Counted from the first letter of the stretch, positions 1 to 8,836 are shown. The stretch is DNA of 23,642 nt from a bacterium (GCA_029945985.1 JAQSDP010000404.1:1-23642); one strand, 5' to 3'. Translations and numbers: made by a program. The notes: generated by a model not told the origin, from the sequence alone.

Positions 1-2
1 TC

Positions 3-167
3 ACGGCGATCGACGGCTTGCTTACTAATTTCCATCTGCCAAAGAGTTCGCTGCTCGCGCTGGTTTCAGCTTTTGGCGGGCGCGAACTTATAATGAATTC
101 ATATCGACACGCAGTCGCCTCGGGCTATCGCTTTTATAGCTACGGCGATTGCATGCTGATCACGTAA
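3..167 (+). CDS. queA: S-adenosylmethionine:tRNA ribosyltransferase-isomerase, C-terminal fragment
   Basis: This is the last 54 codons of a gene cut by the left edge of the window, read in frame 3 and ending at TAA 165-167. It contains TNFHLPKSSLLALVSAFGG and ends YRFYSYGDCMLIT. Both match the conserved QueA C-terminus, where the loop TNFHLPKS and the end YRFYSYGDAMLI are hallmarks. QueA transfers and isomerises the ribosyl group of SAM onto 7-aminomethyl-7-deazaguanine in tRNA, forming epoxyqueuosine in the cytoplasm. The next gene starts 6 bases after the stop, so the two are probably cotranscribed. Identity is confident from the motif; the rest of the protein is not visible. Confidence 0.87.
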   Translation, partial: TAIDGLLTNFHLPKSSLLALVSAFGGRELIMNSYRHAVASGYRFYSYGDCMLIT

Positions 168-173
168 GCGACG

Positions 174-707
174 ATGGCGTTTCTGGATTCAATCAGGGGT
201 ATGTTCGGGCCGGTTCGGGTGGCGCGGAATGAGTATGCTGTCTCAGCGCCGCCAACCACCTATTCAGTACATCCCCTGACCGAACGCCAATCCAAGGAAG
301 TCCTTAAACTTAACCAGCGCTGCTTTCGAAACGGCGAGAATTACACCAAACATACTTTCGCTTACCTCTTCAATGAACCACGATCCATCAGTTATCAAAT
401 AGCGACCGCAAACGGCGAAATGGCTGCGTTTACGTTCGTGCTGTTGAACCCCGACGGAGCGGCTCATCTTACGACCATAGGAGTCGCGCCTGAACATCGC
501 CGTCGCGGCCTCGCCGCAAAGCTTCTCAGCCACCTCGATGAGGTGCTTCGTGTAAAGGGTGTCAGCACGATCGTCCTTGAGCTTCGCGTCAGCAATCTCC
601 CGGCGAAGCGGCTCTATACTGACTCTGGCTACTCTCTCATCAATCGCCTAAAGAATTACTATTCCGACGGTGAGGACTGCTTCCTCATGGTCAAATCTCT
701 TGTTTAG
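174..707 (+). CDS. GNAT-family N-acetyltransferase (RimI-like)
   Basis: A 177-residue protein with a C-terminal GNAT fold. Motif A is at residues about 100-118 (TIGVAPEHRRRGLAAKLL). It has the Q/R-x-x-G-x-A acetyl-CoA pyrophosphate loop as RRRGLA, followed by the strand and helix LELRVSNLPAKRLYTDSGY (about 136-154) typical of RimI-like enzymes. It probably transfers acetyl from acetyl-CoA to an amine such as a protein N-terminus. The substrate cannot be read from the sequence. Residues 1-35 have no recognisable motif. The gene follows queA by 6 bases. The long form of thiE begins inside its 3' end, suggesting one transcript. No strong Shine-Dalgarno precedes the ATG. Confidence 0.8.
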   Translation: MAFLDSIRGMFGPVRVARNEYAVSAPPTTYSVHPLTERQSKEVLKLNQRCFRNGENYTKHTFAYLFNEPRSISYQIATANGEMAAFTFVLLNPDGAAHLTTIGVAPEHRRRGLAAKLLSHLDEVLRVKGVSTIVLELRVSNLPAKRLYTDSGYSLINRLKNYYSDGEDCFLMVKSLV

Positions 708-1341
708 TTTGCTGCAGCTTCCCAAAATCTACCCGATCACCAACGTCGAACTGTCCGGCCTTGTGCATGCCGATCAGGTTCGGACGCTCGCGTTTGTTGG
801 GTGTAGGCTCTTGCAGATAAGAGAGAAGTACGGTTCGAGCGTCGATATATTCAATTCGGTCGTCGAATCACTCTCAATTGCTGATGCCTTTGGAATGACG
901 ATCATCCTAAATGATCGCGCGGATATCGCTATCGCGTCCGGAGCCCATGGAATTCATCTCGGTCAGGATGATCTTCCGCCGGCCGAAGCTCGTAAGCTGC
1001 TCGGAGATGAGGCGATCATCGGTTATTCGACACATTCTGTTGAGCAGGCCATCGAGGCGGTTAAACTTCCGGTCGACTACCTCGCGATCGGCCCCATCTT
1101 CTCTACGAGTACGAAGCAAGATCCTGATCCTGTGGTCGGCCTGGCTGGCATCCGGAAAGTTCGCAAGGCCATCGGTGACTTTCCGCTCGTAGCGATCGGC
1201 GGCATCGATATCACCAACGTTCATAGCGTTATAGCCGCCGGTGCGGACTCTGCCGCAATGATCAGCGATCTTTTCGCACCCCGCACCAACCTCGCCGAGC
1301 GCTTTTTAGCTCTCGAATCGGCTGCAAGCGTTAAACATTGA
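670..1341 (+). CDS. thiE: thiamine-phosphate synthase
   Basis: ThiE joins hydroxymethylpyrimidine diphosphate and thiazole phosphate to make thiamine phosphate, a cytoplasmic TIM-barrel reaction. In the 223-residue reading, family motifs appear in order: QIREK (49-53), the ND of the metal/diphosphate site (81-82), GIHLGQDDLP (94-103), GYSTHS (118-123), GPIFSTSTKQ (141-150) and AIGGI (175-179). The end AAMISDLF is also typical. The start is uncertain. GTG at 670 overlaps the acetyltransferase by 38 bases and adds an unusual serine-rich leader. TTG at 700 or at 709 gives an N-terminus (…LQLPKIYPIT) closer to the family length. None has a clear Shine-Dalgarno. A 134-base gap follows before the pilus ATPase. 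Confidence 0.86.
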   Translation: MRTASSWSNLLFSLLQLPKIYPITNVELSGLVHADQVRTLAFVGCRLLQIREKYGSSVDIFNSVVESLSIADAFGMTIILNDRADIAIASGAHGIHLGQDDLPPAEARKLLGDEAIIGYSTHSVEQAIEAVKLPVDYLAIGPIFSTSTKQDPDPVVGLAGIRKVRKAIGDFPLVAIGGIDITNVHSVIAAGADSAAMISDLFAPRTNLAERFLALESAASVKH

Positions 1342-1351
1342 TAAAAATATC

Positions 1352-1381
1352 TTGCAATTCGATCCACGATTAAGCGATACT
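1352..1381 (+). promoter_or_regulatory. weak promoter candidate upstream of the pilus ATPase
   Basis: TTGCAA (1352-1357) and GATACT (1376-1381) are 18 bases apart, each 4 of 6 to the sigma-70 consensus. They lie in the 134-base gap between thiE and the PilT-family gene. The leader to the ATG at 1476 would be about 88 bases. Support is only the match itself. Confidence 0.22.
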
Positions 1382-1475
1382 TGTCCACGACGCTGTTTCG
1401 TGCGTCCCCTCAGACCGCTTCACGTTTCACTTCCTTCTTAAGCCTCTCCTTTTTCCGAGAGCCAGTTCCAACCAA

Positions 1476-2684
1476 ATGAGTTTGCTAGATGTTGCACCGA
1501 TCATTGAGCAGATGCTGCTTATCTCTGATAATGTCAGCGATCTGAACTTCTCGTGCGGCCAAAAGCCGCAGGTAGAGATCAACGGTACTCTATATTCCGC
1601 CACTCCGCTCGGCATTGGCCGCCTGACGGCGTTTCAGACCGAGATGATCGCGATGTCCATACTTCGCGGAAATCCGGATGCGGCTCATCAGCTTGCGAAA
1701 ACCCGAACCGCAGATCTTAGCTACGCTCTCCCCGGCAAATGCCGGTTCCGCGTCAATATCTTCCAGCAGCGAAATTCTTATTCGATCGTCATGCGTGTCA
1801 TCCCGCATGAGATACCGTCCTTCGAGCAGCTCAACATACCGGAGCAGCTAAAGGATGTTTGCGGTATCCGAAATGGCATTGTGCTATTAACCGGGCCGAC
1901 CGGATCGGGTAAGAGTTCGACGCTTGCCGCGATCATCGACCAGATCAACGAAACGAAGTCCTACCACATCGTCACTATTGAAGACCCGATCGAGTTTCTG
2001 CACAATCACAAAAAGAGCACGATCAATCAGCGAGAGGTCGGTGCCGATACGCACGACTTTGCATCAGCCTTACGCGCCGCACTTCGACAGGCACCGAAAG
2101 TGATCCTCGTCGGCGAGATGCGCGACATCGAGACCACCGAGATCGCGCTCGAAGCGGCCGAGACGGGCCATTTGGTTCTCTCGACGCTTCACACTATCGA
2201 CGCGTCAAAAACCATTGACCGCATCATCGGGCTCTATCCGAAGAACGAAGAAAAAGTTATCCGAACGCGACTCGCTCAATCGTTTCGCTACATCGTCTCT
2301 CAGCGTCTTATTCCGCGAGCCGACGGCAAAGGGCGAATTGCGGCGGTCGAGATCCTAAGATCGAATCCGCGAACGCGCGAGTACATCGAGAAGGGTGAGA
2401 GCGAGGGCAAGACATTGCTTGATGCGATCCGCGACGGCGAGATCGACGGAATGCAGGATTTCGATGGCGTTATCCGCAAGATGATCGAAGACAAGGTCAT
2501 ATCTCTCGAAGACGGCCTGTCATACGCAACCAACCAGAATAATCTGCTTCTTCAGCTCAAGGGGCTGTCGTCAACAGAAGACTATCTCGGAAAGGACCGG
2601 ATGCCCCGACACGTTGTCGATCCCGTGATGCCGCCTCCAAGCGCGATGCCCACCACCGCGTCTGTACTAGACATGATGGATTAA
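1476..2684 (+). CDS. pilT: type IV pilus PilT/PilU-family retraction ATPase
   Basis: A 402-residue hexameric secretion-type ATPase of the inner-membrane pilus motor. It has an N-terminal PAS-like domain (about 1-125). The catalytic core follows, with Walker A GPTGSGKSS (140-148), the Asp box VTIEDPIEFLH (166-176), QREVG, Walker B VILVGEMRD (209-217) and the His box GHLVLSTLHT (231-240). Arg residues follow in the VIRTRLAQSFRYIVSQRLIP segment. It depolymerises pilin to power twitching. After about residue 300 it reads EGKTLLDAIRDG…GMQDFDGVI rather than the canonical PilT AIRNLIRE helix. That GMQ-F-D pattern resembles PilU, so PilU or another PilT paralogue is possible. A zinc-ribbon receiver-like gene follows 19 bases later and may be a partner. 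Family assignment is very sure, subtype is not. Confidence 0.9.
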   Translation: MSLLDVAPIIEQMLLISDNVSDLNFSCGQKPQVEINGTLYSATPLGIGRLTAFQTEMIAMSILRGNPDAAHQLAKTRTADLSYALPGKCRFRVNIFQQRNSYSIVMRVIPHEIPSFEQLNIPEQLKDVCGIRNGIVLLTGPTGSGKSSTLAAIIDQINETKSYHIVTIEDPIEFLHNHKKSTINQREVGADTHDFASALRAALRQAPKVILVGEMRDIETTEIALEAAETGHLVLSTLHTIDASKTIDRIIGLYPKNEEKVIRTRLAQSFRYIVSQRLIPRADGKGRIAAVEILRSNPRTREYIEKGESEGKTLLDAIRDGEIDGMQDFDGVIRKMIEDKVISLEDGLSYATNQNNLLLQLKGLSSTEDYLGKDRMPRHVVDPVMPPPSAMPTTASVLDMMD

Positions 2685-2703
2685 CGCCCAAAACAAACAC
2701 GCC

Positions 2704-3438
2704 ATGATCATCCGCTGCGACAATTGCTCAGTCTCACTTCAGCTCGACGAATCAAAGATCCCGAGCGGTAACTTCACCGTCCGTTGCCCGCGTTGCCAAA
2801 ACATGCTGCGCGCCAACAAGGACCTCAAGGGCGGCCAGGGCTCGGCCACGGTGCAGCAGCTTGCTGAAAACAAGCCGGCCGCTCCTGTGGATACAACGGG
2901 TGGAAGCTTTGCCGAGAAACAATCGGACTACGAGATCAACAACGCGCTCAAAATGCTTCTGTCGGCGTTGAAGGCGGGAGGCGACAAGGTTGAGACAACT
3001 GCCGACGGTAATGAGAAGCCCCGCCGCGTACTTCTGTGCCTCGGTGAAAAACGCGATGAAGTCGCTCAGCGTTTGAGCGATGCCGGATATCGAGTCTATA
3101 TCGCACAGACGCCGGCTCAGGCGAACGAACGCCTACGCGAGGGTAAAACAGAGATCGTGATCTTCTCGCCCGATTTCGCTGCCGAGTTTGGCGGTGCCGC
3201 GATCCTTCAGCAAAAGGCGAACGCGATGTATTCGAACGAACGCCGCCGTCTTTTCCTCGTCTCGCTCGAAGACGAAGGCACGACGATGAACGCACACGAA
3301 GCATTCCTGCGAAACCTAAATTTGATTATCAATACAGCCGATATGCCGCAATTGCCGCTGATCTTAAATCGAGCTGTGATGGATTTCAACGACCTCTACT
3401 ACTACATGAATCGAGGCCTCGGCGCCGAAGCTATATAA
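2704..3438 (+). CDS. zinc-ribbon protein with degenerate receiver-like domain
   Basis: A 244-residue protein in three parts. Residues 1-36 form an MJ0042-type zinc ribbon with Cys5-x2-Cys8 and Cys28-x2-Cys31. Residues about 40-105 are a polar linker. Residues about 106-235 have the alternating strand/helix pattern of a CheY-like receiver: RRVLLCLG, GYRVYIAQ, EIVIFSPDF, RRLFLVSLED, LNLIIN. The usual acceptor aspartate at the end of strand 3 is replaced by Ser155-Pro156, with Asp157 shifted by two. The conserved Lys on strand 5 is also not evident, so phosphotransfer is doubtful. The position 19 bases after the PilT-family gene suggests a role in pilus or motility control, similar in idea to pseudo-receivers such as FrzS. 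That is inference; no specific name is assigned. Confidence 0.65.
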   Translation: MIIRCDNCSVSLQLDESKIPSGNFTVRCPRCQNMLRANKDLKGGQGSATVQQLAENKPAAPVDTTGGSFAEKQSDYEINNALKMLLSALKAGGDKVETTADGNEKPRRVLLCLGEKRDEVAQRLSDAGYRVYIAQTPAQANERLREGKTEIVIFSPDFAAEFGGAAILQQKANAMYSNERRRLFLVSLEDEGTTMNAHEAFLRNLNLIINTADMPQLPLILNRAVMDFNDLYYYMNRGLGAEAI

Positions 3439-3471
3439 AATGTTCGACGGGCCTCATCGCCCGACGTGCAA

Positions 3472-3556
3472 ATTGTAGGGGCGCGACCCCGCCCGGCTTT
3501 GTCTCCTTTTCCCAGGCAAGACACCCGCCGGCAGCAACAGTTGCTGCCCCTACAAT
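3472..3556. repeat. palindromic intergenic element (ATTGTAGGGGC arms)
   Basis: ATTGTAGGGGC (3472-3482) is repeated exactly in inverse as GCCCCTACAAT (3546-3556), bounding an 85-base unit. Inside it GGCAGCAA/TTGCTGCC (3530-3537/3541-3548) forms a tight 8-bp hairpin. A separate hairpin, CGACGGGC/GCCCGACG with one mismatch (3445-3466), lies just after the stop of the zinc-ribbon gene. Most of the 180-base gap 3439-3618 is thus palindromic, ending in the holA terminator. No coding content is credible here. The ends look like a small non-autonomous mobile element, but no second copy is in the window. Confidence 0.5.
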
Positions 3557-3563
3557 CAGATCC

Positions 3564-3603
3564 AAAAAAGCCCACGATGGACTTCGATCCATCGCGGGCT
3601 TTT
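3564..3603 (-). terminator. Rho-independent terminator after holA
   Basis: On the minus strand a 12-bp stem (GCCCGCGATGGA with TCCATCGTGGGC, one G-U pair) closes a six-base loop and is followed by TTTTTT. It starts 15-20 bases after the holA stop. In the plus direction the stem has an A-C mismatch and a shorter T run (TTTT), so it may also stop the pilT-side transcript, but less well. Confidence 0.78.
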
Positions 3604-3618
3604 CATTCTTTTAGTTCC

Positions 3619-4659
3619 TTAGCCGGTAGCAAGCTCGCAGACGAGCATTTCAAGCTGGAGGCGAGATCCTTTTGGGGCAGAGCCTCCAACCGAAGTCTTG
3701 ATCGCAAGGTCTGTCTCAGCGAGGCGAACGACCGCGCGTTCGAGCTGCCTCATATCTGCACGGCGAGCTGCTGAAAGAAACGGCTCGGGATTTCCGAACA
3801 GCTTCGCGGCCTTGGTTACCGAAACTCGATCGGCACCGCGTTCCATCATATCCTTGGCGATCAGCAGACGCCGGAAGTTGTATGAAAGCAAGCCGATCAG
3901 CGCGATCGGTTCAGCTCCGTCGTCGAGTATCTTCGACAGGATCTGGATCGCCTTCTTCCGGTTTCTGCCAACCAGATTGTCGGTAAGATCGAAATTTGGG
4001 ATCTCGCGGACATTGGCGACAAGAGCGTCGACAAGATCGACACCGATCGTTTTTTCCGGCAGGGCCGATGTCGAAAGTTTCTCGATCTCGATCGTCAACC
4101 GCCGAACGTCCGGCCCGACGAGTGCCAGCAAATGCCGAAGCGTCCGGTCATCCATTTCGGCGTCGCGTTTTTTCAGTTCCTGCCCGGCCCATTTCACCAG
4201 TTCCGCGTCACCGAGCGGAGCAAACTCGACGGCTCCCGCGTAGTTTTTCAGCAACTTCCCAACCTTGCGATTGGCATTGAGTTCATCCGCCACGAAGATA
4301 ACGACGGAACTCGGCGACGGGCTCTTAAGATACGCCACAACCGCATCGAAGTAATCTTCCTTCAGGGTATCCTTGTTCGCACTTGTCGCAACCCTCACTT
4401 CCGAGATCTTCACGACCCGCCGTTGAGCCATCATCGGCAGTTGGTTCGCAGCCGAGATAGCATTGCGAATGTTGTCGGGGATGTTGAGCGAAAAAGTATC
4501 GTCATTGAAATCGCGAAAATCTCCCTCACCAAAACACGTATTGCCGATCGTCTTCGCGGCCAGGTCACGCAGATAAGTCTCCGCGCCATAAAGCACATAC
4601 ACAGGATGTATCTCGCGTCGGCGAATTTGTTCTCTGAGTTGTTCGCGCGTCAGTGGCAT
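3619..4659 (-). CDS. holA: DNA polymerase III subunit delta
   Basis: A 346-residue protein matching HolA along its length. It opens MPLTREQLREQI…IHPVYVLYGAETYLRDL, the typical delta N-terminus. It then has NADRKVGKLLK-like and KWAGQELKKRDAEMDD segments, LLALVGPDVRRLTIEIEKL, and the C-terminal helical collar ending …KGSRLQLEMLVCELA. Delta opens the beta sliding clamp in the clamp loader. ATG at 4659 is preferred. The frame can be extended two codons to GTG 4665, but family proteins start near the ATG. No Shine-Dalgarno is visible, and the upstream gap is almost wholly filled by a palindromic repeat (4666-4757). It is the last gene of the minus-strand lptE/holA run and ends at a strong terminator. 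Confidence 0.92.
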   Translation of the reverse strand: MPLTREQLREQIRRREIHPVYVLYGAETYLRDLAAKTIGNTCFGEGDFRDFNDDTFSLNIPDNIRNAISAANQLPMMAQRRVVKISEVRVATSANKDTLKEDYFDAVVAYLKSPSPSSVVIFVADELNANRKVGKLLKNYAGAVEFAPLGDAELVKWAGQELKKRDAEMDDRTLRHLLALVGPDVRRLTIEIEKLSTSALPEKTIGVDLVDALVANVREIPNFDLTDNLVGRNRKKAIQILSKILDDGAEPIALIGLLSYNFRRLLIAKDMMERGADRVSVTKAAKLFGNPEPFLSAARRADMRQLERAVVRLAETDLAIKTSVGGSAPKGSRLQLEMLVCELATG

Positions 4660-4665
4660 AAGCAC

Positions 4666-4757
4666 AAGGCGTCAACCTGAGCGGTAGCGAGGGTGCCCCG
4701 TTCAAAGCACCAGTCTCAATCCGCAAGGCACACTCACGACCGGTCGTGTTTCCGCCT
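4666..4757. repeat. REP-like doublet, copy A (between lptE and holA)
   Basis: Left arm 4666-4699 (AAGGCGTCAACCTGAGC then GGTAGCGAGGGTGCC) and right arm 4725-4757 are imperfect inverted repeats of a motif shared with 6713-6871, 14227-14259 and 20189-20285. The right arm, read on the minus strand, starts GGCGGAAACACG and overlaps the lptE TAG stop (4756-4758). The left end is six bases from the holA ATG. The doublet fills the entire gap between the two genes. Confidence 0.72.
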
Positions 4758-5307
4758 ACTTCTTCTCTTCTTTCACACCCATTCCATTCACGATCGTCGA
4801 AACCACCGACTCGGCGAATGCTCGGGCTATGCGTTCGACGGCCGGGTCTTCTTCGTTAAAGAACGATCTCGGGTCTTCGCTGAATTCGAACGAGTCGCGG
4901 AAGATGAAGTTCTGATTGTCGTAGAGGATCTTGTTTGCCCGCAAGTCGCGGATGGTCACCGCCGAGGTGATCACTACCTCATAAACACGTGCGCGGCCGT
5001 CGCTGTCGAGCAACACGCCACTGAACGAAAAATCGCGGATGTTGCCCTCGACGACCGCATCGGCGCCTTCGAGCGTGCCCTGCACCTTCAGCCCGCTGCC
5101 CCGGCGTATGAGCTCGCGCGAAAGTGCCTCGGTAAAGCGAGATTCGACGCGATACCGAAGGCCCGTTGCCTCGAACTTGAACGCCGGCACCGCAATGCTC
5201 TTGATGTTCTTCGGAAGGCCAGTTCCTGTCACGGGCTTGTAGCATTCCGTAAACCCCGAAACCGCGAGCAGCAGCAATGTTAAAAGAATGGCTTGTATAA
5301 ACTTCAT
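4756..5307 (-). CDS. lptE: LPS-assembly lipoprotein LptE
   Basis: About 183 residues from ATG 5307. The longer frame to GTG 5493 is rejected because it would add 62 non-family residues overlapping the upstream gene. The protein has a hydrophobic N-terminus (FIQAILLTLLLLAVSGF) ending in a Cys-Tyr-Lys-Pro-Val-x-Gly motif. LPKNIKSIAVPAFKFEATGL and a LTEALSREL-like helix follow, the LptE signature in non-proteobacterial diderms. LptE plugs LptD in the outer membrane for LPS export. The residues before Cys are F-T-E, a poor lipobox, so lipidation is uncertain. Its ATG overlaps the previous stop by four bases (ATGA), implying translational coupling. The stop codon lies at the edge of a palindromic repeat. 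Confidence 0.8.
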   Translation of the reverse strand: MKFIQAILLTLLLLAVSGFTECYKPVTGTGLPKNIKSIAVPAFKFEATGLRYRVESRFTEALSRELIRRGSGLKVQGTLEGADAVVEGNIRDFSFSGVLLDSDGRARVYEVVITSAVTIRDLRANKILYDNQNFIFRDSFEFSEDPRSFFNEEDPAVERIARAFAESVVSTIVNGMGVKEEKK

Positions 5308-5891
5308 ACTTTTTTTCTCGATCGACGGAAGAGCCAAAGTCCAATTATCGCAATTCCGATCGTCATCAGCACGCCACCAACTACACCAAAGAGCAGCAGG
5401 CGTGCGAGCACGGACGTGTCCACGCCGTCTATTGGTTTTTGCGCCGTGATAACGCCGTTCTCGACGGACACGTAATATAGAGGTGGTGTCCACACGGGTT
5501 TCTCTATCGTCGGGATCGTAGTCTGAAAATAGTGTATGAGTAGCTCTCGGGCATCCGGGAAGCGTTTGTCTCGAATGAAGTTTTCCAAAAGTGGTCCCGA
5601 TAGATCGCCCGAAATGTGCCCAAAATTTTCTGTCGGCACGGCGATTAGCGTTGCAATCTTTGCCACGCCTGAGCGTCCCGACGCGCTGATGGTCGTAGTC
5701 GCTCCGGGTGTGATCTTTATCTCTTCGATCCTGTTGGGCGATTCGAGAAAGAATCGATATCCCGAAAGGTCTCCGACAGAGCGAAGCGTCAGATCAGCAG
5801 GGACGTACGTGTAACCAAAATCTGGCGCGACATCCGCAAACGCGGCCGTACACAAAATGAGCAGCAGGCTAACTTTGGCTAATGATCGCAT
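5304..5891 (-). CDS. unknown secreted protein with C-terminal membrane anchor
   Basis: I do not recognise a family. The 195-residue protein starts MRSLAKVSLLLILCTAAFADV, a good Sec signal peptide with cleavage near AFA-D. A region of about 140 residues with many beta-type stretches follows. A single hydrophobic helix (about 164-188, LLLFGVVGGVLMTIGIAIIGLWLF) is followed by the positive tail RRSRKKV. This predicts a periplasmic domain anchored in the inner membrane with a short cytoplasmic end. Its start lies 23 bases inside the end of folP, and its stop overlaps the lptE start by four bases (ATGA). It is therefore surely cotranscribed and translationally coupled to lptE. A role in envelope assembly is an inference from that coupling only. 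Confidence 0.75.
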   Translation of the reverse strand: MRSLAKVSLLLILCTAAFADVAPDFGYTYVPADLTLRSVGDLSGYRFFLESPNRIEEIKITPGATTTISASGRSGVAKIATLIAVPTENFGHISGDLSGPLLENFIRDKRFPDARELLIHYFQTTIPTIEKPVWTPPLYYVSVENGVITAQKPIDGVDTSVLARLLLFGVVGGVLMTIGIAIIGLWLFRRSRKKV

Positions 5892-6711
5892 TGGTTACCT
5901 TTAGTGCCTCGGCAGTCGCCTTAACATCGTGAGCGCGAACGATTCGGGCTCCGTTCATGACGGCGACTACGGCCGCCGCAAGGCTGCCCCTCAAGCGTTC
6001 ATCCGGCGGGGCTCCGTCCAATAACTTTCCGATGAAAGATTTTCTCGAAGCTCCGACGAGCAATGCATGATCTGCAAACGCACCCGCGAGAATATCAAGT
6101 CTTGCGAGCAACTCTAAATTCTGCTCAACGGTCTTCCCAAACCCGATCCCAATATCCAGAACGACCTTGTCTTTCGTTACGCCTCGAGCTTCCGCGATCG
6201 CGATCGACCGCCGAAAGTCGTTCGAAACTTCCGCTACGATGTTCTCGACCGGCGGTTGCGAGTGCATTGTCTCGAACTCGCCGCGTGAGTGCATCAGCAC
6301 GAGTCCGGCGTTCGTCGCAGCCGCAACTTCCGCGATCCGCTCATCGAACCTTAATCCCGAAATATCGTTGACGATCTCGGCTCCCGCAGCTAGAGCAGCT
6401 TCGGCAACTTTCGACTTGCTCGTGTCGATCGAGATAGGAATGTCGAAGCGTGACGATATCGCTTCCATCACGGGCACGACCCGATCGATCTCCGTCTGCT
6501 CTTCAACCCGAGCACTCCCCGGACGCGTCGATTCGCCGCCGATATCGATTATCCCCGCACCTTCGCCGATCATCTCTTCAGCACGAGCGAGAGCGGCATC
6601 AAGATCCGCAAACTGCCCGCCATCCGAAAAACTATCAGGCGTGACGTTCAAGATGCCCATCACAACAGGCGCTGAGAGATCGATTGTGCGTTTAGAGGTT
6701 GGCCAAAGCAT
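5869..6711 (-). CDS. folP: dihydropteroate synthase
   Basis: DHPS condenses 4-aminobenzoate with dihydropterin diphosphate in folate synthesis. From ATG 6711 it is 280 residues, the normal size. It carries both signatures: VMGILNVTPDSFSDGG (17-32) and GAGIIDIGGESTRPGS (51-66). Further motifs are ISIDTSKSKVAEAALAAGA, VNDISGL (114-120), LDIGIGFGKT (185-194), GASRKSFIG (220-228) and the closing RAHDVKAT. The open frame reaches 6795, but those 28 extra residues are encoded by the palindromic repeat at 6713-6871 and do not resemble DHPS. The ATG at 6711 lies one base from that repeat, so no Shine-Dalgarno is present and the repeat supplies the whole leader. It is separated from ftsH by a terminator and coupled to the following unknown gene by a 23-base overlap. 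Confidence 0.94.
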   Translation of the reverse strand: MLWPTSKRTIDLSAPVVMGILNVTPDSFSDGGQFADLDAALARAEEMIGEGAGIIDIGGESTRPGSARVEEQTEIDRVVPVMEAISSRFDIPISIDTSKSKVAEAALAAGAEIVNDISGLRFDERIAEVAAATNAGLVLMHSRGEFETMHSQPPVENIVAEVSNDFRRSIAIAEARGVTKDKVVLDIGIGFGKTVEQNLELLARLDILAGAFADHALLVGASRKSFIGKLLDGAPPDERLRGSLAAAVVAVMNGARIVRAHDVKATAEALKVTNAIISQS

Positions 6712-6712
6712 A

Positions 6713-6869
6713 AAGGCGGAAGCACGAGCAGTAGCGAGTGTGCCTCGTCCCGGTCGAGAATTTGTGTGTACACCGACCGCTTGGTTCGTCGGCAAAAAAT
6801 AAAAGAGTCGAGCAATATTCTACTCGACTCTTCGTAAAGGGCACACTCCCTACTGCTCGTGTTTCTGCC

Positions 6870-6871
<2 letters not shown>
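6713..6871. repeat. REP-like doublet, copy B, with terminator between its arms
   Basis: Left arm 6713-6745 and right arm 6838-6870 are inverted copies differing at only about four positions over 32 bases (GGCGGAAGCACGAGCAGTAG against GGCAGAAACACGAGCAGTAG). Together they fill the gap from the ftsH stop (6870-6872) to the folP start (6711). Unlike copies A and D, the centre holds a separate Rho-independent terminator (6793-6831). Read on the minus strand, the right arm starts within the ftsH TAA. Confidence 0.78.
6793..6831 (-). terminator. Rho-independent terminator after ftsH
   Basis: Minus-strand stem AGAGTCGAG/CTCGACTCT (6831-6823 and 6812-6804) with a ten-base loop, followed by TTTTATTTTTT. 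The 9-bp stem is perfect. It lies about 40 bases past the ftsH stop and between the arms of palindromic copy B. Confidence 0.82.
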
Positions 6872-8819
<1,948 letters not shown>

Positions 8820-8826
8820 TTTTCAG

Positions 8827-8831
8827 CCTCC
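8827..8831 (-). promoter_or_regulatory. ftsH: Shine-Dalgarno GGAGG deciding the ftsH TTG start
   Basis: GGAGG on the minus strand is seven bases upstream of TTG 8819. It is the clearest ribosome-binding site in the window and supports the non-ATG start. It lies five bases after the right arm of a 13-bp inverted repeat. Confidence 0.72.
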
Positions 8832-8836
8832 AAGCC

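Noticed and set aside
3466..3774. 102-codon open frame across the palindrome and terminator after the zinc-ribbon gene
   Set aside because: It runs through the 3472-3556 palindrome, the terminator and the end of holA antisense; no coding features.
5308..5493. Long N-terminal extension of lptE from GTG 5493
   Set aside because: It overlaps the preceding gene and would bury the signal peptide that begins at ATG 5307.
6712..6795. Long N-terminal extension of folP
   Set aside because: Those 28 codons are encoded by the repeat arm and do not align with dihydropteroate synthases; ATG 6711 gives the normal length.
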